Below are positions 51,303-59,321 of a stretch of 64,000 nt of DNA, one piece after another. The position numbers and the translations under genes are program-made. How positions within the stretch are numbered: the first letter of the stretch is position 1; the number at the start of each line of letters is the position of its first letter. The notes beneath the pieces were generated by a model that made no database searches, was not told the origin of the DNA, and saw only the letters and a list, made by a program, of their open reading frames with translations. This stretch comes from Ignavibacteria bacterium (GTDB lineage Bacteria > Bacteroidota > Ignavibacteria > Ignavibacteriales > Melioribacteraceae). The stretch is taken from contig WPAE01000003.1 of assembly GCA_009773205.1 (NCBI GenBank), positions 1 to 64,000 on the forward strand. The letters are read 5' to 3'.

Positions 51303-52336
51303 TGAGAAAAAGACGCTCTAACGGGAACAATAAATTTGGAATAATCCTCGCTGGATTGCTTGGCATTCTTTACTTCTTTTTCTTAATCTTCCTAAAGTAT
51401 CATCTTAATGGAATTCCCATTAGAGAGATTCGCTTTGATTATGCCGGCAATGTTATGAATGGAATCTTAGCATTCTCTTTAGTTTCTTCTGTTATAGTGG
51501 CTTACTTTGTAAAGCGTACATTAGAAACGAGGAGAATCTTATTTATAAATACTCTCCTCACACTATCAATTGCGCTTCTTTTATTTGTTTATTTGTTGAA
51601 CAAGTTAAACATTCTTAACACAGAAGAACTTGTTTTCAATTTTCCGTTACAGAAAGTATTAATGGGTACCGCCTATACTTTAAGTTTTTCTTTTCAGTTA
51701 TACTCTACGCTTTATTTGTGGAGCTGGCTGGCTAAGAGTGAAACTTTTTTAGAGCTAAGAAGCATAATAAGAAGCGTAATTGGAATTGTTGTCTTATTGA
51801 TATTCAGTTTAATATTAGTATGGAATGTGAAAGCTTACTCTCAAGAGAGAATTGAGGACAAAACTTTTGAATATGGCTGCATACCAGGAGCGGCAGTTTA
51901 CAGTAAGGGAAGACCAAGCCCAATTTTTGAAGCAAGAATTAAGAAGACACTAGAACTTTATAGAAAAAATATAATTGAGAATATTATTTTAACCGGTGGA
52001 AATGCCCCGGGTGAGTTAACCGAAGCAGAAGCGGCAAAAAGATATCTGATAAATCTTGGCGTGGCTAAGAAAAATATCATAACAGAAAATCATTCTACTA
52101 CAACCACAGAACAGATCGAATATTTAAGCCGAGAGTTTGGGAGAGAAACTTCTTCAAATCAAATATTGATTGTATCTGATGGATTTCATTTATCGCGCAT
52201 TTCGGAGATAGCCAAATTCTATAGAGTCAATGCTGTAGGTGTAGCATCTGATTACTCTTTATCTTTCGAGAAAACAATTTTTTATCGAACAAGAGAAAGC
52301 GTAGCTCTTTTATTATTTTGGCTTTTTGCTGTTTAA
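51302..52336 (+). CDS. ElyC/SanA/YdcF (DUF218) family membrane protein
   Basis: 344 residues. Four or five hydrophobic spans occupy about 1-185 (GIILAGLLGILYFFFLIFL, GILAFSLVSSVIVAYFV, ILLVWNVKAYSQ). A DUF218 domain follows (about 195-330, GCIPGAAVYSKGRPSPIFEARIKKTLELY, ENIILTGGN, EAAKRYLINLGV, TTTTEQIEYLSREF, VSDGFHLSRI). Relatives act in cell-envelope maintenance. The start overlaps the ABC ATPase stop by one base. Confidence 0.87.
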   Translation: MRKRRSNGNNKFGIILAGLLGILYFFFLIFLKYHLNGIPIREIRFDYAGNVMNGILAFSLVSSVIVAYFVKRTLETRRILFINTLLTLSIALLLFVYLLNKLNILNTEELVFNFPLQKVLMGTAYTLSFSFQLYSTLYLWSWLAKSETFLELRSIIRSVIGIVVLLIFSLILVWNVKAYSQERIEDKTFEYGCIPGAAVYSKGRPSPIFEARIKKTLELYRKNIIENIILTGGNAPGELTEAEAAKRYLINLGVAKKNIITENHSTTTTEQIEYLSREFGRETSSNQILIVSDGFHLSRISEIAKFYRVNAVGVASDYSLSFEKTIFYRTRESVALLLFWLFAV

Positions 52337-52456
52337 CAAAAAGAAAATTAGAGATTATTTGTTCTCCAAGTCCCTTTTTTATAATTTTCGACCCGAAAAT
52401 GAAAACAATGTTATTTGAAATATTTCTTACAGATTGCACCAACTATTAACGTAAAT

Positions 52457-52933
52457 ATGAAATCAAACAGAAGAATACTAAGAGAGAAGGTACTTCAAGT
52501 TCTTTACGCTTATGAGCTTAATGGAGATGGATTAACCGTTTTGATGAATGGAATATTAGCAGACATAACAAGCCAAGCCGAACTAGAATTCGCAAAACAA
52601 TTAGTTACTAAAGTTGCTGCTAACAAAAAATCTCTCGAAACTGAAATTCACACTAAATTAGCCAATTGGGATATGGATAGAATTGCTCTAATAGATAAAT
52701 TACTGCTCCAAATTGGCATTGCAGAATTATTATATTTCCCAGACATTCCCCCAAAAGTATCTATAAATGAAGTAATAGAAATTGCTAAAGATTATTCCAC
52801 TTTAAATAGTGGTAAGTTTATCAATGGAATTCTCGATGCGATTCTTTCCGAATTAAAAGAAAGTGGAAAACTTAACAAATCCGGAAGAGGTTTGATTGGG
52901 GAATCCTTACCCAAAAATAATATCCAAAATTAA
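52457..52933 (+). CDS. nusB: transcription antitermination factor NusB
   Basis: About 158 residues: RRILREKVLQVLYAYELNGDG at the start, NWDMDRIALIDKLLLQIGIAELLYFPDIPPKVSINEVIEIAKDYS and SGKFINGILDAI. It binds BoxA RNA with S10 in rRNA antitermination. I choose the ATG at 52457 because the upstream extension to 52415 is not family-like. It overlaps the MFS gene by about 38 bases. Confidence 0.94.
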   Translation: MKSNRRILREKVLQVLYAYELNGDGLTVLMNGILADITSQAELEFAKQLVTKVAANKKSLETEIHTKLANWDMDRIALIDKLLLQIGIAELLYFPDIPPKVSINEVIEIAKDYSTLNSGKFINGILDAILSELKESGKLNKSGRGLIGESLPKNNIQN

Positions 52934-54200
52934 AGACCAAGAAAAATTCAAAATTTTTGTCTGGTCTCTTTTCGATTTTGCTAACACTTCATATTCAATT
53001 GTTGTAGTTACTTTTTTATATGCAGTTTATTTTAAGCAGACAGTTTTAGGCGGAGAGCCAGTAGGCGATTTTTACTGGAGTATTGGCACTAGCATTTCTA
53101 TGCTGATTACAGCATTTATTTCTCCAGTACTTGGAGCTATTGCAGATTATTCTGCCGGAAAAAAAAGATTTCTTTTAATATTTACTGTACTCTGCATTAC
53201 TTCTACAGCACTCCTTTATTTTGTAGGGAAAGGAGATGTTTTGCTTGGCTTAACTCTTTTTGTTATTGCGAATGTTGGTTTTGAAGCAGGTTTAGTTTTT
53301 TATGATTCCTTCCTTCCCGAAATTACAGAGCCTAAAAATTTTGGAAGAGTGAGCGGTTATGGCTTTGCAATGGGTTATCTTGGTTCTTTATCTACTCTTG
53401 CTGTTGTCTATCCTTTTATTTCTAACCAAATGATTAAGGAATCTTTTCCAGTAGCAGCGCTAATTTTTTTAGTTTTTAGCTTACCTCTTTTCTTTTTCTT
53501 GAAAGATTCAAGAATGAAACGCGAAGTTAAAGAGTCATACATAATGATTGGGCTTTCTAGAGTGTTTAATACTATTACCAACCTTAAGAACTACAAAAAC
53601 CTCTCATTATTCCTTTTTTCGTTTTTTCTCTACATCGAAGGCGTTAATACTGTAATCTTCTTTTCCGGTAACTATGCAACTACTACGCTTCACTTTTCAC
53701 TTGGTGAGTTAATTGTTTTTTTCATCATAGTTCAATCAACAGCAATTGCAGGCTCAATAGTTTTTGGAATTGTTGCAGATTCATACGGGCAAAAGAGAAC
53801 TTTAATGGCTTCTCTTTATGTGTGGATATTTACTATTCTATTTGCATACTTAACGAGCGATCATACCGGATTCTTAACAATATTTCTTTCCGAATTGTTT
53901 AATCTATCAGTTTTTGATGTAGTGAAAAATAGTTTTTATGTGGTTGGATTATTAGCAGGCAGCGTTATGGGCGCTACTCAATCTACAAGCAGAAGTTTAA
54001 TGTCTAAGCTTACTCCTTTCGATAAAAAAACAGAATTTTTCGGGTTCTATTCTTTCTTTGGTAAGAGTTCTGCAATTCTAGGTCCTTTGGTTTTTGGATT
54101 AGTGAGCTTTCTAACCGGAGCCCAGAGATTGGCAATTCTTACAATTGTTATTTTCTTTGTTGCTGGCATTATTGTTTTAAGAAAAGTTAAAGATGATTAG
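52896..54200 (+). CDS. MFS transporter, UMF1/Atg22-like
   Basis: 434 residues with 12 hydrophobic spans. FVWSLFDFANTSYSIVVVTFLYAVYF opens it, as in the UMF1 family, and QSTSRSLMSKLTPFDKKTEFFGFYSFFGKSSAILGP is the other hallmark. The substrate is unknown. No ATG exists near the start; a TTG at about 52896 after an AGAGG site is the best choice, inside the end of nusB. It meets the M50-like gene tail to tail with a 14-base overlap. Confidence 0.87.
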   Translation: MGNPYPKIISKIKDQEKFKIFVWSLFDFANTSYSIVVVTFLYAVYFKQTVLGGEPVGDFYWSIGTSISMLITAFISPVLGAIADYSAGKKRFLLIFTVLCITSTALLYFVGKGDVLLGLTLFVIANVGFEAGLVFYDSFLPEITEPKNFGRVSGYGFAMGYLGSLSTLAVVYPFISNQMIKESFPVAALIFLVFSLPLFFFLKDSRMKREVKESYIMIGLSRVFNTITNLKNYKNLSLFLFSFFLYIEGVNTVIFFSGNYATTTLHFSLGELIVFFIIVQSTAIAGSIVFGIVADSYGQKRTLMASLYVWIFTILFAYLTSDHTGFLTIFLSELFNLSVFDVVKNSFYVVGLLAGSVMGATQSTSRSLMSKLTPFDKKTEFFGFYSFFGKSSAILGPLVFGLVSFLTGAQRLAILTIVIFFVAGIIVLRKVKDD

Positions 54201-54876
54201 TCTTCTCTTTACGGTACGAATGTTTTAAAGTCAGCCAAATTAATAGAATACTTACAGCGATCCACACGAAGCTAATTATTACTTGATCTACTCCAATTAA
54301 ACCCGCAAGTATTTGTGCATCGCTTGCAAACTCTTTTGCAAGCATATCTTCTTTTATATCTATCAAAACATAAATAGCGCTAACCAGTGCAAACGATTTA
54401 GCAATCAGCTTTACAAATAGTATTCTTACGAAGAACGCAAAAAATACAAGCATTACTATTGTTATTAATCCAATTAAGATAAAATCTAAAGTAGGTGATG
54501 CAAGGACAGTAATGAGAAAGAAGGTAACAGCTAATACAAGAAAAATGTAGCGCCTAACTTTTTGTAAATCAGAGATTATAAATATCAATAATCCAAACAA
54601 TAAACTGCCTAAATATCCAGAGCTTGCAATGGCTATTTCATTTCCACCTAGGGCAGTAACTTTTCCGCCAAGATCAAACCCGAGTGAAATTTCGGCTATT
54701 CTTCCGCCTGTTAAAAGTATTGTTATTGCGTGGGATGATTCATGTAGAAAGACAACAAAAAGCTTAATTGGAAAAACTAAAAAAGTATTCCACAGTAAAA
54801 AAGAGAGTATTACAATTGAAAATACAAATGCTGTTTCTGCTGAACGGTTTTTTGCGGATGATTTGCTTTTCATCAA
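54187..54876 (-). CDS. M50-like integral membrane protein
   Basis: 229 residues with five or six hydrophobic spans. FLHESSHAITILLTGGRI carries an HExxH metal motif in the first-third membrane region, followed by LGFDLGGKVTALGG and IAIASSGYLGSLLFGLLIFI. This is the layout of M50B-type peptidases. A catalytic Asp-Gly pair (expected as NxxPxxxLDG) is not seen. It may be a protease or a non-catalytic relative. Confidence 0.78.
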   Translation of the reverse strand: MMKSKSSAKNRSAETAFVFSIVILSFLLWNTFLVFPIKLFVVFLHESSHAITILLTGGRIAEISLGFDLGGKVTALGGNEIAIASSGYLGSLLFGLLIFIISDLQKVRRYIFLVLAVTFFLITVLASPTLDFILIGLITIVMLVFFAFFVRILFVKLIAKSFALVSAIYVLIDIKEDMLAKEFASDAQILAGLIGVDQVIISFVWIAVSILLIWLTLKHSYRKEKTNHL

Positions 54877-55396
54877 TGATAATCTTTTTATAACAAATTA
54901 AACAAAATTCTTGAATTAGAATTAAGAGTAAACTAATTTTGTTGTGTTGCGGGCAGAGTGAAAGTTAATAAAGTGTTGTTTTGGTACATATTTTCCTCAA
55001 TCAAAATAGAATTAACTTTTCAGCAGTAATCTGAATACATCTCAAAACCGATATAGCAATGAGCATGGATATTCTCTGTTTCGTCCCTAGAGGGATTTTG
55101 GTTTATTTGCTGTTCTCTACTTATTGATGAGCACCTCTAAAAATATCAACTTCCTTTGTGAGCTTTGCTTTTTCTTTGCGAACTCCGCGTTAAAATTTTT
55201 AAAATACTAATTTTTAGAGGTGCCCTGATGTTTTATCCCGAAGGTGGCGGTCAAGCCACTAATTTGGTGAATTCTGTTGCTTATTAAACCCTTGATCATG
55301 TTAATATTTTTCCATCATAGTATTTTCTATATCGGTTTTGAGAATACAGATTTGATATTATTACTTCACAAACTTAATTTAACCAAACAAAATTCT
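54877..55396. other. intergenic region with a mini-element A copy
   Basis: 520 bases without a credible gene between the M50-like gene and the first tRNA-Glu. It contains mini-element A at 55129-55225. ATTCTC...ACCGATATAG near 55030-55050 and CTATATCGGTTTTGAGAAT near 55328-55347 are a long-range inverted repeat enclosing it. Confidence 0.55.
55129..55225. mobile_element. mini-element A, 97 bp
   Basis: Ends GAGCACCTCTAAAAA and TTTTTAGAGGTGCCC (one mismatch to the family at the left tip). It is flanked by the 4 bp direct repeat TGAT (55125-55128, 55226-55229). The inside matches the copies at 95-169 and 21110-21190 over the AAATATCAA...TTCCTTTG block. No coding potential. Confidence 0.85.
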
Positions 55397-55520
55397 GGCG
55401 CGTTCGTCTAGTGGTCCAGGACGCCGCCCTCTCAAGGCGGAGATCACGGGTTCGACCCCCGTACGCGCTACAAAGTAGTTAGAACATATATTCATCTGCG
55501 AAAATGAAAGAAGAGCAGAC
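55385..55520. repeat. left direct repeat of the restriction-modification module (tRNA-Glu plus ferredoxin 5' end)
   Basis: 136 bp, the same as 57488-57614 except for 9 extra bases (55484-55492). It contains a whole tRNA-Glu gene and then codons for HIFICENERRAD, the start of the ferredoxin family. After 55520 the sequence changes to module DNA, while after the right copy it continues as ferredoxin. Confidence 0.88.
55397..55470 (+). tRNA. tRNA-Glu (CUC), copy 1
   Basis: 74 bases that fold as a complete cloverleaf. The acceptor is GGCGCGT/ACGCGCT with G1-U72, the anticodon stem CCGCC/GGCGG with loop CTCTCAA (anticodon CTC), and the T stem ACGGG/CCCGT with loop TTCGACC. CCA is not encoded. An identical copy lies at 57500. 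Confidence 0.93.
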
Positions 55521-55585
55521 TTTAGTAGTTGTAGCAAGAAAGACAGAAAGATAACAACACGACTATCTTTAAAAAAGAAAGTATT

Positions 55586-56440
55586 ATGACACTTTGGAAT
55601 ATTGATACTGAAATTCAATTCTTTACCGAAGCACTTAAAAACTTTGCTTCTCCTGAACAATTATTTTATAATCTATAGGGCGGATACTTTGCTTATATAC
55701 CAAAAGGTTCAAGTGCAGAAGGGCATACTTTACAAAGCAGAAATTCACTTATAGGTCGGTTTACAGAAAAATGGAGTAAAACTCTCTTTGAACCGATTGC
55801 ACAAGAGCTTGGGCTTTTTGCTCTTAATAGTGTTGTCTGTGATGAATTAGGGTTATCAAAACAATCAAGTGCTGACCTTGCTTTTTGCACTACTGATCAG
55901 ACAATCCAAAAGCCAGAAAATATAAAACTACTTTTTGAAATAAAAATGAGCATTGTATCAAATTATAAATTTTCACAACCGAATAAAGTTGAATTTATAG
56001 GTGATTACAAACAACATAAAGGCAATCCTGCTTTGCTTCGTTCCGACTCAGTGCTAAAGGCTATTGGTAAAGCAATAAACATAAGAGTTTCTGGGATGCC
56101 CTCTACAAAAATACCCGTAATAGTTTTGGGTAATAGCCCAATTACAGATAGCTACATAAAAAAGGTTGATTTTCTTAAAACTTCAGGTGTAATTCAAGGA
56201 TTTTGGTCTTTGAATCCAAATCCGACCAAGTCAGACTATGTAAAAAATACATCGAAATTGGGTTTTCAAACTATGTTAGACAGAGAACAACTTCTTAACA
56301 ACTGCAAAGAGCTTGTAACTAACGATATGAATTATTTTTCTTCAATGATTTCGAAATTAAAACTTGGAGGGATAATCCGAATTGCAAGTCAAGAGACAAC
56401 GGACATTGCGAGAGCAGAAAAATTTTTAACCTTAATTTGA
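55586..56440 (+). pseudogene. type II restriction endonuclease with an in-frame amber stop
   Basis: An 284-codon frame starting MTLWNIDTEIQFFTEALKNF and running to 56440 is interrupted by TAG at 55676-55678 (codon 31, FYNL*GGYFAYIPKG). The rest reads on in the same frame without further stops. SLIGRFTEKW, Asp97 (SSADLAF) and FEIKMS (Glu118, Lys120) give a PD-(D/E)xK nuclease core. The next ATG (55946) lies after this core, so a restart would make no active enzyme. The neighbouring methyltransferase gene, 7 bases on, is intact. Confidence 0.8.
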
Positions 56441-56447
56441 ATCTAAA

Positions 56448-57365
56448 ATGAAAAGACAAAACGGAACAGAAACAAGTGCTTTCGGTACAAACGGAAGAAT
56501 TAATCACGATAGTTCAAAATTTTACAACTCTAAATTATATACAGAACTTAGTGAAAAAAAAATAATTGATAAAAACGAAAATCATTTCCCTGATAAATTA
56601 GAGAATAAATTTATTCTTGGTACTGCAGAAAATATGAAAGAATTGCCTGACAATTCAGTTCATTTAATGATTACTTCGCCACCTTATAATGTATCAAAAG
56701 AATATGATGAAGATTTGTCGTTAAAAGAGTATTTACAACTACTTGAAAGCTCTTTTAGAGAAACATTTAGAGTTCTTGTAAATGGTGGACGAGCTTGTAT
56801 TAATATTGCCAATCTTGGAAGGAAACCATACATTCCTTTATCGGACAATATTTCAAAAATTATGATAGAAATTGGCTTTAATATGCGCGGGGAGATTATT
56901 TGGAATAAAGCAGCTAGTGCAAGTCCTTCAACAGCGTGGGGAAGTTGGCAAAGTGCAGCTAACCCAATATTACGTGATATACACGAATATATTTTGATTT
57001 TTTCAAAAGGCGATTATAAAAGAGAAAAAGGGAAAAAAGAGAACACTATTTCAAAAGAACAATTTATGGAATGGACAAAATCCATTTGGACAATGAATGC
57101 TGAAAGTGCAAGAAGAATTGGGCACCCTGCTCCATTTCCAACAGAATTACCATATAGATTAATTCAACTTTACTCTTTTAAGGGAGATATAATTTTAGAC
57201 CCATTTATGGGTAGTGGGACTACAGCAGTTTCTGCTTTGAAAGCAGATAGAAAGTTTGTAGGTTATGACATTAGCAAAGAATATATTGACCTTGCAGAGA
57301 AGAGAATTGAACCACTTATTGAACAAACAAAGATAGTATTTAACCTGACTAAGATTGAAGAATAG
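56448..57365 (+). CDS. site-specific DNA methyltransferase, beta class (N4-cytosine or N6-adenine)
   Basis: 305 residues. The catalytic motif TSPPYN (residues about 76-81) comes before the SAM-binding motif LDPFMGSGTTAVSAL (about 250), which is the beta-class order. TSPPY is more common in N4-cytosine enzymes, but N6-adenine cannot be excluded. The N-terminus (SAFGTNGRINHDSSKFYNSKLY) is typical of type II companions. Its partner nuclease gene upstream carries a stop codon, so this may now be a solitary methylase or an antidote remnant. Confidence 0.92.
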   Translation: MKRQNGTETSAFGTNGRINHDSSKFYNSKLYTELSEKKIIDKNENHFPDKLENKFILGTAENMKELPDNSVHLMITSPPYNVSKEYDEDLSLKEYLQLLESSFRETFRVLVNGGRACINIANLGRKPYIPLSDNISKIMIEIGFNMRGEIIWNKAASASPSTAWGSWQSAANPILRDIHEYILIFSKGDYKREKGKKENTISKEQFMEWTKSIWTMNAESARRIGHPAPFPTELPYRLIQLYSFKGDIILDPFMGSGTTAVSALKADRKFVGYDISKEYIDLAEKRIEPLIEQTKIVFNLTKIEE

Positions 57366-57433
57366 CCAGAAAATGCAAACAAAGTGTATATTCCCTAACC
57401 GGGGAAAGCCAGAACCAAATAAGTACTCATAAT

Positions 57434-57475
57434 GAACCAAAATTAGGACTCTCTAGAGTTACAACTTTGGTTCTT
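57434..57475 (+). terminator. hairpin after the methyltransferase gene
   Basis: GAACCAAA and TTTGGTTC form an 8-bp stem, with ACTCT/AGAGT nested inside, and TTT follows. This is a plausible terminator between the module and the second tRNA-Glu. Confidence 0.55.
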
Positions 57476-57487
57476 TAGCAGTTCCCT

Positions 57488-57614
57488 AAACAAAATTCTG
57501 GCGCGTTCGTCTAGTGGTCCAGGACGCCGCCCTCTCAAGGCGGAGATCACGGGTTCGACCCCCGTACGCGCTACAAAGTAGTTAGACATCTGCGAAAATG
57601 AAAGAAGAGCAGAC
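57488..57614. repeat. right direct repeat of the restriction-modification module
   Basis: 127 bp copy of 55385-55520, lacking 9 bases after the tRNA. The two copies are 2103 bp apart and bound the nuclease and methyltransferase genes. This copy is continuous with the ferredoxin gene. Confidence 0.88.
57500..57573 (+). tRNA. tRNA-Glu (CUC), copy 2
   Basis: Identical in all 74 bases to the copy at 55397, anticodon CTC, no encoded CCA. It ends 13 bases before the ferredoxin-like frame becomes recognisable. Confidence 0.93.
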
Positions 57615-57887
57615 GATCAGCGAGGATGCTGCTCATCTAAAGGAGCAAAAGAGGTTCGTGATTTATTTAAGAAAAGAATTAAAGAACTTGGTCTTAGCGC
57701 CACAATTAGAGCTAACGGAACGGGATGCCTTAATGCATGCGCTTTTGGCTGTGCAGCAGTAGTTTATCCAGAACAAATTTGGTACGGCGGGCTAAAAACA
57801 GAAGACGTAGAAGAAATTATTCAAGAACACTTGATTAACGATAAACCTGTGGAAAGATTGATTCTAAAAGAGAAGAAATTTTTATAA
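57582..57887 (+). pseudogene. (2Fe-2S) ferredoxin-domain protein lacking a start codon
   Basis: The frame reads LDICENERRADDQRGCC and then SSKGAKEVRDLFKKRIKELG, GTGCLNACAFGCAAVVYPE and WYGGLKTEDVEEIIQEHL, a thioredoxin-like 2Fe-2S ferredoxin with its cluster cysteines. A TAG at 57579-57581 closes the frame on the left and no ATG, GTG or TTG occurs before the first cysteine. The usual N-terminus (HIFxC) is damaged by a 9-base loss compared with the left repeat. The rest is undamaged and its TAA overlaps the nth ATG by one base. It is probably broken by the module's insertion, or started from an unusual codon. Confidence 0.72.
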
Positions 57888-58549
57888 TGGCAACTGCTAA
57901 TGAAAAAACATTTGCAAAAAAAGTATTTGATAAACTTGCAGCGGTTTATCCCGAAGTTCAACCTGCACTGGAATACACTACTGCGTTTGAGCTTTTGATT
58001 GCCACTATACTTTCGGCTCAATGCACAGATGCACGCGTGAACATTGTTACAAAAAATCTTTTTAAGAAATACAAAAAACCGCAAGATTATATTTTGGTTA
58101 AGCATGAAGAATTGGAGAAAGATATTTTTTCTACAGGTTTTTATAAAATGAAAGCGAAAAATATTCAAGGTTGCTGCCGGGATTTAATCGAAAAGCACAA
58201 TGGCAAAGTTCCACAAAATTTTGATGAGCTTGTTAAACTGCCCGGCGTGGGAAGAAAAACTGCATCTGTTGTTGCTGGCAACGCGTTTGGCATTCCTGCT
58301 ATCGCTGTTGATACACATGTAATTAGACTTTCCAATCTACTTGGATTTGTAGAAACAAAGGACCAAACTAAAATCGAGTTTCGACTGAAAGAATTACTGC
58401 CTGAAAGCTGCTGGATTAACTCATCTCATTGGCTTGCAATGCACGGAAGAGAAGTTTGCTTTGCACGCAAACCAAATTGTCTTGAGTGTGTGATTGCTGA
58501 ACTATGTCCATCGTTTAATCCAGAATCAAACTTTAAAGGGAAAAAATGA
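57887..58549 (+). CDS. nth: endonuclease III
   Basis: DNA glycosylase and AP lyase for oxidised pyrimidines in base excision repair. 220 residues: helix-hairpin-helix LVKLPGVGRKTASVVAGNAFG with the catalytic Lys, the Asp in VDTHVIRLSNLLG, and the 4Fe-4S cysteines C-x6-C-x2-C-x5-C in HGREVCFARKPNCLECVIAELC. It overlaps the ferredoxin frame by one base and the next gene by 4. Confidence 0.96.
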   Translation: MATANEKTFAKKVFDKLAAVYPEVQPALEYTTAFELLIATILSAQCTDARVNIVTKNLFKKYKKPQDYILVKHEELEKDIFSTGFYKMKAKNIQGCCRDLIEKHNGKVPQNFDELVKLPGVGRKTASVVAGNAFGIPAIAVDTHVIRLSNLLGFVETKDQTKIEFRLKELLPESCWINSSHWLAMHGREVCFARKPNCLECVIAELCPSFNPESNFKGKK

Positions 58550-59115
58550 ATAATGGTTTTATGAGAGATAGAGAATTCTGTTTGGCGCTTCTTAAAGAGT
58601 ACACCAAGAGTGATAGTTTAGTAAAACACGCATACGCCGTAGAAACTTGCGTGCGTTCTTACGCAGAAAAGTTTGGCGAAGATGTTGAATATTGGGGTAA
58701 CATCGCGCTACTTCATGATTTTGATTATGAAATGTTTCCAACAGCCGAAGAACATCCTTACAAGGGAAATGAAATTTTAGCCGAAAAGGGTTTTGATGAT
58801 GATTTCAGAAAAGCAATTATGTCTCATGCAGATTACACACACATTCCACGCGAAACGAAACTAACAAAAACATTATTTGCCTGCGATGAGCTTGCAGGTT
58901 TTATTACAGCAGTTGCTTACGTCCGACCAAGTAAAAGCATTGATGAAGTTGAAGTAAAATCTGTAATCAAAAAAATGAAGGACAAAGCTTTTGCAAGAGC
59001 AGTAAACCGTGAGGATATTATTAAAGGCGCTGCCGAGTTGGGCGTAGAGTTAAACGAACATATAGGTCTTTGCATCAACGCCATGAAAAAGAACAAAGAA
59101 CTGCTTGGGTTATAA
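58546..59115 (+). CDS. HD-domain hydrolase
   Basis: 189 residues of the HD superfamily: KHAYAVETCVRSYAEKFG, then the HD pair in IALLHDFDYEMFP, HPYKGNEILAEKG, MSHADYTHIP and CDELAGFITAVAYVRP. It is probably a cytosolic metal-dependent phosphohydrolase acting on a nucleotide-like substrate. The ATG at 58546 overlaps nth by 4 bases; ATG 58561 is an alternative start. Confidence 0.88.
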   Translation: MNNGFMRDREFCLALLKEYTKSDSLVKHAYAVETCVRSYAEKFGEDVEYWGNIALLHDFDYEMFPTAEEHPYKGNEILAEKGFDDDFRKAIMSHADYTHIPRETKLTKTLFACDELAGFITAVAYVRPSKSIDEVEVKSVIKKMKDKAFARAVNREDIIKGAAELGVELNEHIGLCINAMKKNKELLGL

Positions 59116-59121
59116 AATTAA

Positions 59122-59286
59122 CCCAAAAAATTCATTAGAAACTGAATTTTTTGCCGAAGGCCGAAAGTAAAATGTTATTTCTAAACATTTTACTTTCGGG
59201 GTTAACCCCGACAAGTAAGTTATTTACTATAAATGACTTAATGCTTGTCGGCCCGTACGGCAAATTTTCCTAATGGAAAATTTGGG
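59122..59286. mobile_element. mini-element B, complete copy
   Basis: 165 bp with imperfect inverted ends (CCCAAAAAATTCATTAGAAA and TTTTCCTAATGGAAAATTTGGG). It is flanked by a 5 bp direct repeat ATTAA (59117-59121, 59287-59291). It lies in the gap between the HD hydrolase and GH16 genes and is inverted relative to the copy at the window start. Several internal palindromes (GGGGTTAACCCC; AGTAAAATGTTATTT...CATTTTACT) would fold strongly. No open frame. Confidence 0.82.
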
Positions 59287-59321
59287 ATTAAATTAACATT
59301 ATTAGCGATAGGGCAAGTTTA

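Noticed and set aside
55385-57614. Complete integrative element with integrase
   Set aside because: No integrase, recombinase or transposase frame is present between the tRNA copies; only the nuclease and methylase frames are seen.
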